A stretch of DNA of 64,000 bases. Source: Mangifera indica (Eukaryota > Streptophyta > Magnoliopsida > Sapindales > Anacardiaceae). A program made the translations under genes and the position numbers. The number at the start of each line of letters is the position of its first letter. The stretch's first letter is position 1. The stretch is from the NCBI RefSeq assembly GCF_011075055.1, contig NC_058150.1:2356001-2420000 (forward strand). Reading direction: 5' to 3'. Below, piece after piece: positions 1 to 13,499 of the stretch. Below the pieces are notes generated by a model that did no database searches, was not told where the DNA came from, and saw only the letters and a list, made by a program, of their open reading frames with translations.

Positions 1-987
1 AAGGAATCTGGTTCCCAGAGCCGGTTCTCTGGAGATGGATTTTCATATCTTGCCCTGTTTTCCTTGAATCCTTCAGGAAATGTATTCATAGTTCTCTCAA
101 GTTGAAATCGTTGATCAACTCTTCTGAGGAAGTATCCATACATTATAGAAGCTGCATACAACTTTCCTAGTTTGATTTTACTAATCTCAACAATAGTATC
201 AAGGGGACCAACCGTTCGCTCCCCAAGTACTAGAGACAAGTGGCTCTGTATCATCTCAAAAGCTTCAGGAGAATGAACAGATTCTAGTTTTTGTTCTTGG
301 TTTGGCCAAAAATCCACTCGCCCAACAGGACCAGCGGTTGCTGTTATTTTAGGAATCATTGAAATGTCATTTTCAATAAATTTCTGCACAATCAAGCAGT
401 ATATTATCTCCTCCAATGTATTCCGTCTTTCCTTCTCTCTGACTTCAGCTATTCTTCTACAAACCAAGGCTTCTATTAAAATCGCTATTAAGCAATGTTA
501 ACCAAAACATTTAGAAATTTAAAGTAGAAAAGAATTAAGCTGATAAGTCCAAATCAAACCCCTAAGAGCACATCAAAATGAAGCACAATCTAAAATCCTT
601 GGGTAAAACTGAAAGCAAAGGCACTCTTAAGTCTTATATATGGCCTTTCAGCAGAATACAATATCATCTACTTCATGGAAGGTTCTTATTCAGCATAAGC
701 TGGTACTTTTTCATTTCTGTCTCATTCCAACATTATTGCATCTCATATAAACCTTTCGCAATCCCTTTCAGTTAATGTTGGTTCATATTTTTCTAGTTTC
801 CCCTCGATATATTTTCCTCTTCTCTCAATTTCTTCCTCTTCCCATATTTTCTGTCTTACCATCGAACATCAATTCTGTTACAATTGATGGAGTCTTTGTT
901 AAGGGGGTTTAGGTCTCCTAGTCAAGGTCATGGAAACAATTAACCGGTGCATTGAAGCTAACCTTAATGTGCACTGCATTAGAGAGT

Positions 988-1069
<82 letters not shown>

Positions 1070-2374
1070 TTAGTCATTTCTTTATAATTTATCCCAAAAG
1101 TTTCAAGGTCACATGATCCACTTGCGTATTTTCTCTATAATTGAGGAAGACTGTGGTATTTTACAGATCTGATGCATTCAAACTAAGAATGTCTCTTATG
1201 GAATACAATGGTCAGAAACATGAGAAACCTTTCTTTTAGGGTGAGAGGATTGCAGGTTTTTGTCCAACTCACAGAAACCAGCTATAAGTTTCCGAATTTC
1301 TGTAACTTGGGAAGGAAACCAATTCTTTACATGTATCTAAAATGATACCTACCGTAGACAATTTACTTTAATAAACTAGAAATCAGACTTTGGTAAACAA
1401 AAAACATGTTTAAGGACTTAAAAAAATGTATGTTGAATTCTTCAAGGTTCTAGATGAATTCGTGGTACCAACTACTAAACCCACCACACACACACCACAC
1501 CCCCCCCCCCCCCCCCCCGCCCCACACCAAAAAAATTTCATTTCCACCACACCGCACAACATGAGAAAAGTCATAGCAAACCTCTCTATGCAAAGATAAT
1601 CTGGTATTCTTGTCTCAATGTCAACACAATCCACCACGCCAATGGAAATCAATTCAATTAAGCCTTAGTCTAACTGCACGGCGTGACTATCAAATTGTCT
1701 CCGATGTGCATTCTTTACTTGGAATTATTAGCTTTACAAGGCAGAAGCCAAAGGAATCATGCAAGTGACATCATATTCGTAAGTAATGTTGCGAAAATAC
1801 TTCATGCTCCTGATACACAAACATTCACATAAAAGCAAACAGAATGCTTAAATAAAAGGATTGATATTGAACTCACTTGTAGAGAAGATCTTTGGAAGAA
1901 GCATCTTGTCTCTGAATACCTTTGTCAGTTAGAAGGTTGCCGAGCTGCTGATCTATAGCAGCAGGAAGTAAATGCGGATGCGTCTGCAATATCTGCGCCA
2001 AAAGCTGGCCGACAGGAGATTCAAAGCGAAGAGGAGCAATTGGCACCAAATCACCACTCGAATACTCCGACGCTGCTCTCACAGTTAAGCCTCTTCCTCG
2101 GCACTTATCCGCTCCATTTCCAAGCTTCGGAATCCAGAACGAAGAACATCTCTAAAACAGAATTCAGAACCAAAAATTAAAAAAATAATAAAGGAAAAAA
2201 GACGTTACAAAAAATCGCAATTAGTAAGAAGCTTAAGCTTAAGCTTACTTTGAGAAAGCAAGGAGAAGAACCAGAGAAGGAGAGTGAATGGAAGGTTCTG
2301 AAAGAGCGAGAAGTCCTTGAAGTACAAGGACTCAAAATCAAAACCTCGCTGACCTGTAATCCTGTTAATTTCAT
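1..2374 (-). CDS. DUF760 chloroplast protein (UV-B-induced At3g17800/At1g32160 type), 3' end off window
   Basis: Three exons are seen: 2249-2374, 1877-2151 and 456 down to the window edge. Introns are GT-AG and phases agree (126 bp, then 275 bp leaving two bases). The start at 2374 opens a Ser/Thr-rich, acid-poor leader of about 65 residues, typical of a plastid transit peptide. The mature part begins near VRAASEYSSGDLVPIAPL and continues SPVGQLLAQILQTHPHLLPA. After the second intron come RIAEVREKERR and EEIIYCLIVQKFIEND, ending with KLGKLYAASIMYGYFLRRVD. These are hallmarks of the plant DUF760 family, whose Arabidopsis member At3g17800 is annotated as UV-B induced. Biochemical function is unknown. 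Intron 2 (457-1876) holds a long TA repeat and a C-run. The C-terminal residues and stop lie left of base 1. The next gene, bZIP, is in tandem on the same strand. Confidence 0.9.
991..1067. repeat. (TA)n microsatellite in DUF760 intron 2
   Basis: About 38 uninterrupted TA units. It lies wholly inside intron 2 of the DUF760 gene. Length in the assembly may be unreliable. Confidence 0.95.
1482..1518. repeat. CA repeat followed by an 18-base C run
   Basis: A short CA-rich tract runs directly into 18 consecutive C at 1501-1518. On the sense strand of the surrounding DUF760 gene this is a G run next to GT repeats, inside intron 2. Confidence 0.9.
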
Positions 2375-3296
2375 TCTTCTTCTTCTTCAACTTCAGCCAC
2401 CGGCTGTTACTACTTTTTCTCTTGATTTGTATGGTTGGCTTTGGATATTTCTGCAGTTTCGTGAATATTTATAGATTTGCCTACTTTGCGTCGTCGTTTC
2501 TAGTGAGACTTCGTTTTTATAATATAAATAACCCACTATCTGTGCATCTGATTTCTGTTTGGTTGATCGATCAATAAAATTATTTGTGTCCGTTTTAGAT
2601 ATATAAATTATATATCATTATATAATTAAATAATTTTAAATTAAAAATAAAATAACATCAAATCATATAAATACACATATAAAAGTAGTTCTATGAAAAA
2701 TACTCCTCTCCCTTTGGAAGAGAAACGTTACATTGGTACATATGCTATTCCATTATTCTGCCATCAGGCTTATGATAAAGTTTCAGAGGAGCATTTTGTC
2801 AACTTGAATTATCAACTGAAAATACAGAAGTAAAAGCGAGATACATCATCCCAGGAATTATTGGAGTTATTACATTTATCACATTAAGAAATGGGGAAAA
2901 CAAGATGCAGAACAGGTACAACATTGTTTAAACTTTGGTTCAATCCTTTCGAGTCACAAATTCATCATCAACCATTCGTATTCATATTTTCATTACAGAC
3001 CAATCACACTTAGAAATCTTGCTTGCTACTACCACCCTCTTTTTAAACAGAGGGGGTAATGCGAGAATTTCAAACTCCACATATCATCCCAGGCCTTCAT
3101 TTTGTAAAGAGAGGCTCAACTGGGAATAAGGGATGCTATGAGAGAAACACCACATCCTACAAGGCTACAACTATCCAAAAAAAGGGTCAGCTTTGATAAA
3201 ATTTAAGCTACATTCTATGCAAAACAACAACTTTCTGTTGCTAAGTGGTTAGGTCATGATCTTGGAAAGCGGCAGCAAGGCGAGCCAGCCACAGTC
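2375..3296. other. Spacer between DUF760 promoter and bZIP 3' end
   Basis: About 0.9 kb between two minus-strand genes. It must hold the DUF760 promoter and the bZIP 3' UTR. A CT-rich stretch near 2375-2470 fits a 5' leader. The short open frames here show no protein-like features. Confidence 0.6.
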
Positions 3297-6200
3297 CTAG
3301 TGACCACTCTGTGCCAACTCAACCTGTCCTGTTTGTTGTGTATCATTGCTCAAATGTTGGTCATTCCTACCTGACCTTAGATCTTCCTGCCCGGGAACTT
3401 CCCCCAGTCGCTCCTGTATAATTACCCACAATTTAATAACTTATAAAACATATTATATGCAAGCCAAAACTTTGCAGTTCTTGAGTTTCTTGTATTCCAA
3501 CTGAATTGAATTGTAACTATACACTCTTCCTATACTTATTCATCTTAACCAACTTATTACAAAGTTCTCTGAGGTGAAAAACATGGTGACAAAATCATCA
3601 CGAAACAGGGCTAAAGTTCTATCATTCCATTTAACATCCATGGACTCTTTGCACTGCATATTAACCAATTAGTGTATTTAGGTTTGCAGTGCAGGAAGAG
3701 AACAAGGTGATGATTGAGGAAAACAGACATCATAGATCATGATCACACATTACCTTGAGAGTCGCATTCTCTGCAAGAAGTTGCTCATACTTGCTCCTGA
3801 TTTGATTCACTTCTGATTTTAGATTGGCATTTTCCTCTTTCAAAGCTTCAGCACGCAATGCCAGCTCATCACATTCCGCCTGACTCAAAGTTTATATGTG
3901 GTATTTGAGTCAAAGAGCCACAAATTGGTACAGATATCAAGCAAGTCCAAGGACACATAATTACCTGCTTACGTAACCGGGACCGCCGCGCAGACTCTCT
4001 GTTGGATTGCTTCCTTCTTTGTCTTTTAAGCTCTCGATCATCCTAAATCCAAAAGACACAAGTTATGCCAATATGAAAATCAAATTAAAATAAATAAATA
4101 CATGTGTAAAATATATATATATTTTCATTCTTTTTAGCTCTTATCTGAACCCTGACATTTTGATAAGATACAGAAACCTAACAGAAATCAAGCTGCAAGC
4201 AGGGAGGATAATGAGAGGGAGAGAGAACACAATCCAGAACTGTAATTCCAATAGGAACAACATTTTGAATGAAAGTTCATAACAATTAAATATAAGAGGT
4301 GATAACATAGATAAATCACTCAACAACTTGGAGAAAGTTGAAATGTAAAGATAGTTGAAAACTACTCAAATGAGTTAATTCTAATAAAAAATGACTTGAC
4401 AGATGAAACCGAGTTATGTTAGTTTATGAATTACAAGATCTAAAAACCAGTGACTTATAACATCCATAAAATTTTGGGATTGATTTTGTGCATGAACATA
4501 AATAATTGGACCACAATTTAATCTTACTTGATACCCACCAAATATAAAAGTGTTCACTGCTTTACTAGTCAGCCCCTACTTTTGGACATTATAAGGAACA
4601 ATAACAGAAAGAGGTGATATAAAACATTTAATATCAATTTTGCACGAAATTCAAATGTCTGACAAAAACACTCAATATTCTGAATTTTTCATATTACAGT
4701 AACAAACTTTCTTCTTACAAAGTTAACTCAACAGAAGACATGAACAACAATCAGAAGATAAATAATAAACAATGACAATAAAGCAGATTAATTTAAAATG
4801 AAAAACAACTGTATTGACCTGTAACCAAAGCTGTGACTGAACATTGTCCCGTGACCCAGCAGTAACTATTCCTCCAGCAACAGGAGTAGAAGGAACCTTG
4901 CCTCGTATCGCAGACATATTGGATGAAGCTGCAGCACCCCAGTAATCCATGCCAATATTTAAGTTTGTTGTAGGTCCAGGAACAGTTCCAGGAGCAGCAG
5001 CAGCTGAAATTGGCATCATGGCCATTGTTTGATTCACCATTGGATAAGGTGTATTTGGTCCTCCATTTTGAGAACCATTAACAGAATTTCCATTCTGAGA
5101 TGCTTCACCTGAAAAAGAGACAGTACCAAGTTTTTTCATTGATAAATAGATATAAACACCAGAGATTAAATAAAGAAAGAATGATACGATTGTTTAACCT
5201 TCCACAGAGTCTTGCCTGCACCCTGACTTCATCTGTGAGCCCTACAAAAACCAATGGTATTTTATATAAAATGGCATTCTCTACCCAGAAAAGAGGAATG
5301 TGACAACTGTGTGGAAAAAGGTGGTCACAAGATGATGACAGGCATAAGAACTGATAAATGGCTACCTCTAGCATCAGCATATATTAGAAAGCTTTCAGTA
5401 AGAACACTTTAGGCTGTCCCTCAAACTGAAGCAGCCCTAAAACCCCTCAACACCCAGAGCTTCATTGTAACATTTTGCATACAGAAAGGTCATAATCCTA
5501 CGTTCTTATACCTCAAGCCATGAGATACAATCCTAAAATTCTTCTCTCCCTTATCCCTTTTTCAAGCTATTTTTTTTATGAAGATTTGAGCCAAATTCTA
5601 ATATCACACATTTTTTGTAAAACTGTTTTACGAACAATTCATGAAGCTTTCACATGTAGAAACATTAACTCTTGCTTATAACCTCTATCAGCAATGACAC
5701 AAGTACTAAATATTATTCAATGTCAAAGACAGGATGAGTTTCTAAAGCCAGGACACAATTCCAAAACTTATGTCAGTTTCTTCATAAAAGAGCATCCAAA
5801 ACATTTTGGTATTAAATTCAATAACTTTTGTCTTCAAAGACTACGTGGATAAAAGATGTCAAAGATCTAACTTCAAAAATGTTTTGAAGTTATAAATCAA
5901 ATGCAAACAATCCAAAGCACCAGCTCATAATTATATTTGAGTTGCAAAGCAGCTGGCCAGAAGTACACATGATCTGATAATGTCACAAATTAGCAATGCC
6001 ATTGCGCTTTTCCATTTCAGTATGTGGTATAACTGTAGTGTGAATGAAATAAGTTTTCCCATTTCAGTAATTGGTATAACCGAAGTGTGAATAAATTTAG
6101 TTTTTAATGCACAAGCATTTATCTAGTACTGAGTTATATTTTGCCTACATTTGAAATTTGAATGTTCACAGAAATGCCTCCTTAACTGGATCAACTGCTA

Positions 6201-8122
6201 CCCAAAATCTTAACGTCACCAATGTGCTTGACTAATAATTGATGGGAGCCATAAACTCATAATAATATGCAATTTATCAAGTGGTGGATGGATGTCAAAA
6301 GCTTGGTTCCAACCTGACTAAACCAATAAAAAACAGAAACAATGAACTAATTGAATCAAAGTACACTTACATTTTGAGAATTGGCATCACTTCCTTCACT
6401 TGTACCTTCACTTGCACTCCCTCCACTATATATCCAGAATTATTCCAATGTCAGATAATTACCAAGTAACAAGATGACACAGTGGCGATGAGTTGCTAGT
6501 AGTATTAAGTTATAAGTAATAGATCTTGCACAATAAGAAAACAAAATGAACTTTTACAAATTTCTAGAATTTGTTATGCATCATGACTGGCAAAGCAATA
6601 AAGAATGACAAAGGAATGAGATTCAATACACAGATATTAAACTCTTCTAGAAACAGATGTTTCAACAAAACCTTTCTCCCTCTTCAGTCTTCAACACAAT
6701 TCATAAGAATAGATAAATGCATTCAGTAATACCACAAACCAGATGCAGAGGTTAAGTCCTCAAGACCTAATACACATTAGGCATTAACCAACCAACAATA
6801 CATATCACATCTATACAAGTACTGCTACATATACAATAATACCTTTTAGAATAGGCTCCATTAGCAGATGCTCCTGATGTTTTACCAAGTTCATTATTCT
6901 TCCCAGAGATCAAATTCAAACTACCCAAACTTCCTTTTGATCTTTTAACGGGCAACTTTTCCTTCACATCAGATGGTTTACCATCTGCTTCCATGCTTCC
7001 TGGAGTATTTCCCTACATAGAATCCTATAAATTAGTTTTAAAGCAGGCATACAACAAAAATATGCCTTTTGGGTAATAGAACAGAAAAAGGAAACTCACA
7101 GATGCTTCAATGATCCCATTTGGGGAAGGCATTGCAAAAGGACTAAAAGGATAAGATCCCTGCATGAGACCCAAATATGTAATATAAGGTAGCGAATAAA
7201 AATATAAACACCCAATGACAAATGATGATCTGGAATCTGAAACTAAAGCATTATGGGAAGAAATTACCGGAGGAATGGATGGATGGGCATATATGCCGCC
7301 ATGGGGATACATTGCAACATATGGATGTGGTGGGGTAGCATAGGGAGGAATAAGATGCTACAACATAAACAAATATAATTAAAAAAAAAACAGAAAATTT
7401 TAAGGTTGTTTATCATCATTGCGGATAATTCCTATCCCCTCCACCCCAATGACATAGTTAGACAGGTGCCGGCAATTCACTTGTTCCCTTCACCAAGTTG
7501 ATGTCGGCATCAACACACAAAAAGATCTTTAAGAGATCATCTAAAATAAAACTCAAAGAACTGCACACTAAACCTCAAAGAACTGCACAATAAACCTCAA
7601 ATGTTACTCTTTAAAGTAAACTACATACCCATTGCACTATCATAATACATTAGCTGAAGCTCAATTATCATCATAAACTGAACCTAAAGATAATACAAAA
7701 TACATATATATATACCTGAACCCCCCACATGTATGGATGAGCTTGGGGACTTGACGCCAAAAATCCATGAGGAGGTATAGGAGAATATGCCTGTTGATAA
7801 AGATGCAACCACACCAGATTACAATTAAACAAAGACTTGAAGTGAAACAGAAATACTGAAGTCCAAGATCTTCCTATCGAACCTGAAATCCGGACCAGTC
7901 TGGATTCACAGTGCCAGCACTAGTAGTTGCAGTCGGCTCCTGAAACCATGATAAATAAACATCAATACACAGGAAAGAAACACGTGTGAACAATTAGGAA
8001 CTTAAGGCAACAACAATGCACTCAAACACACAAAAAAAAATGCAGTAGACCTGTGTGGTAGCAGTGGGCGGTGTCTTTGCTTCCTTTTCTTTAGCTTGCT
8101 TATCCACCTCACTGCTGCCCAT
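3297..8122 (-). CDS. bZIP68: G-box binding bZIP transcription factor, bZIP68/bZIP16 type
   Basis: Twelve coding exons were traced: 8122-8051, 7939-7883, 7790-7716, 7357-7268, 7159-7100, 7012-6843, 6425-6371, 5241-5199, 5108-4819, 4042-3965, 3879-3754, 3413-3297. They join in frame to 410 residues, the family's usual size. Residues 1-118 are the Pro-rich GBF N-terminal (MFMR) region, with [18 protein letters not shown] and HPYMWGVQ. A Ser/Asn-rich middle follows. The basic region is exon 10 ([20 protein letters not shown], about 311-330), and a leucine zipper fills exon 11. Such proteins bind CACGTG G-boxes as dimers in the nucleus. A Cys at about residue 333, just after the basic region, matches the redox-sensitive Cys reported for bZIP16/bZIP68. 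The MGSSE start and neighbouring IWS1/DUF760 genes favour bZIP68 over bZIP16; which paralog is an inference. Confidence 0.93.
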
Positions 8123-8880
8123 GACTATTTCACCACTTCTCAATAAATCCTCAAATCATCCTACAATGGCAATACACCATTATTCATATTACAATTGCCA
8201 TGTTTCATCCCTATCTCTTCATATAAAATAACTAAAATAACATCTTAAATGTAACTGGTGCAAAGCTAACGAAATGAACAGCTACCAAATCCAAAATTTA
8301 AAAGTTTTAGCTAAAGTACACATCTAATTATGGAATATTGCTGCTTTAATCACCAGATAAAAGTAAAAACTTTTCATTCTCAAACCCAAACAGAAGAAAA
8401 CACTAATAATACTTTACAAAAGCAATACAACTATTAATACACAGAAGAAACCCAAAAATACAACTCCTAAAATGCATAAAAATTTCCACTTTTTTCTAAC
8501 GACACAATCAGATTCCTGAATTATGAAACGAAAACCCTATAAGAGAACAAATTCAAACTAACATGCATGTAATGGAACTTCAACAGGAAATATAAACATA
8601 AAACTGATAAATAAAGGAAAACCCAGATAATTAACAGATGGAATCATGAAATTAACATAAATAAAATTCGAATTACCGAAATGGACTGAGAAAGGTAAAA
8701 CGAACGTTTTCAAGCTCAAATTGAGCAAAAATTATTAGATAAATCGATGGAGAAGCTTGACAAGAACAAATTAGAAAAGATCATAGAAGATCAAATTAGA
8801 TTAGGGTTTGTTTGGTCTTAGGAAAGAGTAAGAAGGTTTACGGATCGGATTCTGCGGGTCGTCGTACGGTTAGTCGCTTT
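8123..8880 (-). promoter_or_regulatory. 5' UTR and promoter-proximal region of the bZIP gene
   Basis: A 5' UTR exon probably covers 8123-8160, preceded by an acceptor (TTGTAG) at 8161-8166. An upstream leader exon ends near 8677 with donor GGTAATTC. This gives a leader intron of about 0.5 kb, common in GBF genes. The transcription start is inferred near 8830-8880, where base composition changes. Confidence 0.5.
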
Positions 8881-10405
8881 CTCTTCCATATAATCTGAAT
8901 ACTTAAAACATACATAATTTTATTATTTAATTTTATTATATATTATATTAAAACTATATATAGCTTTCGTTTTTTAAATATATTATCTATAATTAAATAA
9001 TTTTAAATTAAAAAAATAATACTTAATTATATAAAAATATATTAATTAAATAACAAATTAAATATCTTAAATGATAACTTAAATAATAAAAAAAATATCT
9101 TATATATAAAAAAATATAAGTTTAAATCTTCTTTAATAATATATTAAAATCAAAATTTTAATTTATTTAATTCAATAGTTATAAAATTTGTTATTATCTA
9201 GAATTTGTTTTATTCTATATAATGGGTTTAGTCTCATTATGATAATTTAATTCAGATAAAAATTTTTATTATAAAAGAAAATAATAATAATTAATTAGAT
9301 AATCAAAAGTCAAAATATATAACATTATTCATGTTATAATGGTAATTGTCAAATTATTATTCGAAAAATACAAAAAATTTGTTCGAAATTATAATCATTT
9401 GTATAAATTTTAAATATTATTTGAATTATATTGATTAATCTCATGATTTGATGATCATGGGATATAAATTGTAATGGATTTGTATTTTTTATTTATCAAG
9501 GAGAGAAGAAAATCAAAGTGGTAATGAATTTAATTAATAAATAAAATAAGGCTATAATTTTCGTTTATTTGGAAGCTGGCGTGTATTCGGTGGTGACTGG
9601 GCTTGGTTACTCTATGGGCCTGCAGGAATTTTTTATTAGAGAAAAGCTTTGGAAATTTATCATTTTGTAACAGGCCTAAACACTTCTTCCCACTCAAAGA
9701 ATAGCAAAAACCTGATGTACTAACTATCCTCTAACTTTTAATGATCTAAATATTTATTTATAAAATATTTTTTATTAAAATTAAAAATATAATAGTTATT
9801 TATTAAAAAAATAAAATTTTATAATTTTTTTTTTAAGTTTAAAAATTTTTCAATTTTTTCTCTACTCAAAACTCGAAAAATGACAATTTCCTCTTTAGGA
9901 CTCTTCACGATGATTCATTATCTCCAACCTCCCTCCAATCTTATCTCCGCTCCCTATCTCTTTCCCTTTGCTCTCGGACGATGACGGATTGACAAAAAAA
10001 TCCAGTAATTCAAAAAAATTGAGCTAATTCAAATTTATCATTTAAATTGAGCTATTCAAAAAAATAAAAATATAAAAGCTAGAAAAAGTCCACTATATTT
10101 CTATGTAATTGACACCATTGTATCTCTTAAAGACGTTAGTGATGATTAATCTATCAGCTATACCTTATTCTCCACCTGCCTAAAAATTGCAATTTAAAGC
10201 CACCACATAATATATATAATGAAATGAAGCTTATAGAGATTAAAAAAAATCATTAAAAACAATAATCTCACTTTATTATATAAGTAGTGTTATATACACA
10301 AATAATAACGTGTAATACCCTCAGATATATTCTAAGGATATTTTTATCTTTTGACCATACTTTGAGATATTTTCTAGTTTTAAATATATATATTTACATG
10401 TATGT

Positions 10406-10463
<58 letters not shown>

Positions 10464-11830
10464 AGAGAGAAAAGATAAAAAAAGAGACTTTATGTCTTTT
10501 TCCATCATCTTCTCTCGTCCATTCCAAAAGCTCAGCCTTCTTTATGCTATTTTCTTTGTTTTTTGAAAAAAAATGGAGGATTTGAAAGACAAAGTAAGGA
10601 AAGAAAAAAGAGGAAGCACTTTGGAAGCTTTGGTAACCAAAAGATCTCATTTTTTTCTTTTAATTATGTTTATATATATTGAATGCATGTTATATGAATA
10701 TGTTAATGTGTTTTGGTATTGATTTAAGGTGGTTTTAGTGATAAAAAAAGTAATACAAAGAAGAGGGAGTCAATTTGACAAAGACTAACTTAAAATAAGA
10801 TAAGTGAAATTATTTTAGGTATATTTCATGTTTTATGTTTTTTGTTCCTTGTCTCTATGTTATAAATGATGATTTTGAAGTTGATAAATATTGTTTTGTC
10901 ATTTGGAAAATCTATGTGTATGATTTTGTTTATGACAGAGGTTGTTACCTATAGTTTTTGTTACATACATATGATATTGTTGATTTTTAGCCCTATTTAG
11001 ATAGTTATATAGTTGTATCTAGGGGCATGTATATGATTACTCCATTATCTCATATGTTTTTAGATAAGTTTTCATATGAGAGTTATATATCTTTTGTTCG
11101 CTTCTAGATTTTTAATTTTCTCAGAATAATTTCAGAACACTTTTAGCGACGAGTTCATTTTAAAATTTGTTTTAAAATAATCGCTCCAAATATTAATTCA
11201 TAATATTTTTTTCTCTGAAAGGCAACACTTCTAAGGAGGGATGTTATATAACGTGTCACCATGTGATTAGGTAATTTAAAATTAGAGATAAAATAATATA
11301 TAATTATATGATAACACATCATTATTTGTATATAAAATTATATATATTATTGTATATATAGTTTTATTGTTATTATGTAAGATTTGAGTATAAAAATTCT
11401 CTGGATACAAATTGAAAATAGTTGTGACACATAACATATTTTCTTTCTTTAATTATACCTTATAGTAATTTAATTAATATTTTTCCTATTATACCTTATA
11501 ATAACATAAGGAAATAAGTTTTGTTTGGATTATATTGATTTTATTCCTTTTTAATCATTGAATATGTTGTGTTAGGTTAAAATTAAAAATATTTTTATAT
11601 ATTCTAACTTCTATTGATTATTTAAATATTTTTTAATATATTATATTTAAATCGTAAATATAAAAAGTGGCGCAAAACTAGGAGCCAAATTAGAAAGAAG
11701 TGGGGACTGTTTAGATCGCCCAAAATTCCATTAGAAGCGCGCTAAAACCAAAGCCATGGCCCATGGGCCAGAACAAATGAACCGTACAGACTGGAACCGA
11801 AGACATGCATGATTCCGAAAAGGAAAAAAA
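8881..11830. other. AT-rich intergenic region
   Basis: About 2.9 kb with no convincing gene. Stretches near 9740-10000 resemble one arm plus the GC-richer centre of the foldback elements found at 27.0, 41.7 and 53.2 kb, but no matching second arm is evident. The open frames at 10287-10650 are produced by a TA microsatellite. Confidence 0.6.
10409..10461. repeat. (TA)n microsatellite
   Basis: About 26 TA units in the intergenic region. It creates artificial open frames encoding Tyr-Ile repeats on both strands. Confidence 0.95.
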
Positions 11831-11831
11831 T

Positions 11832-11882
11832 TCCAACGGCTAGTTTTCTGAGAGCTTAGGCCTTAACGGTCATATTACCGTT
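11832..11882 (+). promoter_or_regulatory. Cluster of three MSA-like (AACGG) mitotic promoter motifs
   Basis: TCCAACGGCTA at 11832-11842 matches the MSA consensus YCYAACGGYYA exactly. CTTAACGGTCA at 11862-11872 differs at one position. A third AACGG core lies on the other strand at 11878-11882. All lie about 100-150 bp before the ATG at 11983. MSA elements are bound by three-repeat MYB factors and drive G2/M expression in plants. Confidence 0.7.
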
Positions 11883-11982
11883 CTGAAGTTTCCTTCTTAT
11901 ACACATTTTCGGCTTCACCTTTTCATTCGATCTCTCTCCCTTTCTCTATTCCTCCTTTTCGTCTGCAACTTTGTTAAGCTAT

Positions 11983-13077
11983 ATGGAGACCCCATCATCC
12001 GCAAGAAGAGTCACCAGGTCCCAGACTTTGGCCTTGGCTGCTTCTGCATCAAACAACGATATTCCCAGTGAGTGATTCATTCATCTGCAATTCTGATTCA
12101 TTTCTTGATTGATTTCTTCAACTTTGATTGACCCTTTCTTTGTTTCTTTGTTTGTTTACAGGGAAGATTGAAGATTCTGAAAAGGTGTTTTGAAGTCACG
12201 GCAGCAGCAGCAAGATCGATCTGCTTTGATTGATGTAACAAATGATTCGCCCATCATTGGGCTGGCAACTGGGGGTTTAGAGACTCCATCATCGGCCATA
12301 ACCAAGAAACGAATCAGTAGAGCCAAGATTAATAGAACACCCGGCTCTGGAGAGAACTTGCTGCGGTGTCAGGTCAAGACTCTTCTTCAAAAGGTTGAAG
12401 AAGAGGCTGAGCTTTCAAAACTCCCCATTGAGAGTCGTCCTTTTCTTCAACTTCAAGGCATGATCAACTCCCCCTTAAGACTTCTTGCGCCGACTCCGGC
12501 TAACACCCCTCAAGTCTTGAATACTTCTGAGGATGAAATTGATTCTGTCATTGTCAACCCTTCTTCATTGGCTCAGCTTCAATCCATTTCTAAGGTTTGG
12601 TACAGTATCTATGGATATTCTTGCTTGTTCTTAGAGAACTTCTCTTGATGGTTTCTAATGTGTCAGGTTGTGAGCAACATGATCGAGGGAAATAAACAAG
12701 AGAGTATCGAATTTGAAAAGAATATACTTACTCGATCTTTGCTGACGGATTTCTCCGAGAAATCGGAAGTTTTTTCGGAATCCCCATGCGTAGATGAGGA
12801 GGAGTCTTCTTCTGAGTGGTCCATTCAGGCGAATGCAAGTGCCCACGACGAAGAAGAGGAAGAAGAATACTCTGAGTTGGTCGATGAACTATGTGAAGAA
12901 ATGAGCAAGATTAATGTGAACAACGAGAAGATAACTGGAAAGCACACGAGATTCATTTACAACAGTGATGACGAATTAATTGAAGAAAAATGCGTTGAAA
13001 ACAAAGAGGAAGATTCTGAACCAAATCTATCCTCTGAAACTGAAGAGGGAGAAGAACATGAAAATGTTGAAGAATGA
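11983..13077 (+). CDS. Acidic plant protein of unknown function, possibly cell-cycle linked; one-base frame break
   Basis: Three exons: 11983-12067, 12162-12594 and 12667-13077. The N-terminus METPSSARRVTRSQTLALA is basic and is followed by RKIEDSEK. The body contains DRSALIDVTNDSPIIGLATG, TPGSGENLLRCQVKTLLQKV and ESRPFLQLQG. The C-terminal third is strongly acidic (runs of Glu/Asp) with VDELCEEMSKINVN and KHTRFIYNSDDE. I recognise it as a conserved plant family but cannot name it. The upstream MSA motifs suggest G2/M expression. With the natural acceptor at 12161, the frame reaches a stop at 12191. Exon 2 is one base short of the phase required by exons 1 and 3. Using GAAAAG at 12184 as acceptor instead would restore the frame but remove KIEDSEK. 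A lost base near 12185 is the likelier explanation. Confidence 0.75.
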
Positions 13078-13499
13078 AAAATGATGTCGCCTTGTGCCGG
13101 TGATTTTTCTTTTCATTTTGGTTTTTGATTGATTGAATCATGAAAATTGATGACTGCTGCTTGCAATCCCCACTAATTCCAGACAATAAAAACATTTTGA
13201 GACAAATTTCATTGTTGTCGTCCATCCCTTTCCTAAAATAATATAGTTGATGATCTTGGGAAGAAATTGGAATCCATTTATGAGCTATATCAACAACTAA
13301 TAAAATCTGTGATCATAGTTAGATTGAAATGTTGTTCAGTCCAGTTTTGTCTGAACTTTAATACAAACATTAATCCTATACATATCAAAGGTATCTTTGA
13401 GTAGATGTCCACTATCATCAACCTAAGCAAGAGTCTAAGTTGATTGTACTTTGAAGACAATTTTTGAGATTCAAGTTCGACTTTCAAAGTATAATAATC
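13078..13499. other. 3' region of the MSA-linked gene
   Basis: Probable 3' UTR (AATAAAA near 13187) followed by short unremarkable spacer up to the plastid-derived insert. Confidence 0.5.

Noticed and set aside
10287..10650. Open frames on both strands with long Tyr-Ile runs
   Set aside because: They are translations of the TA microsatellite.
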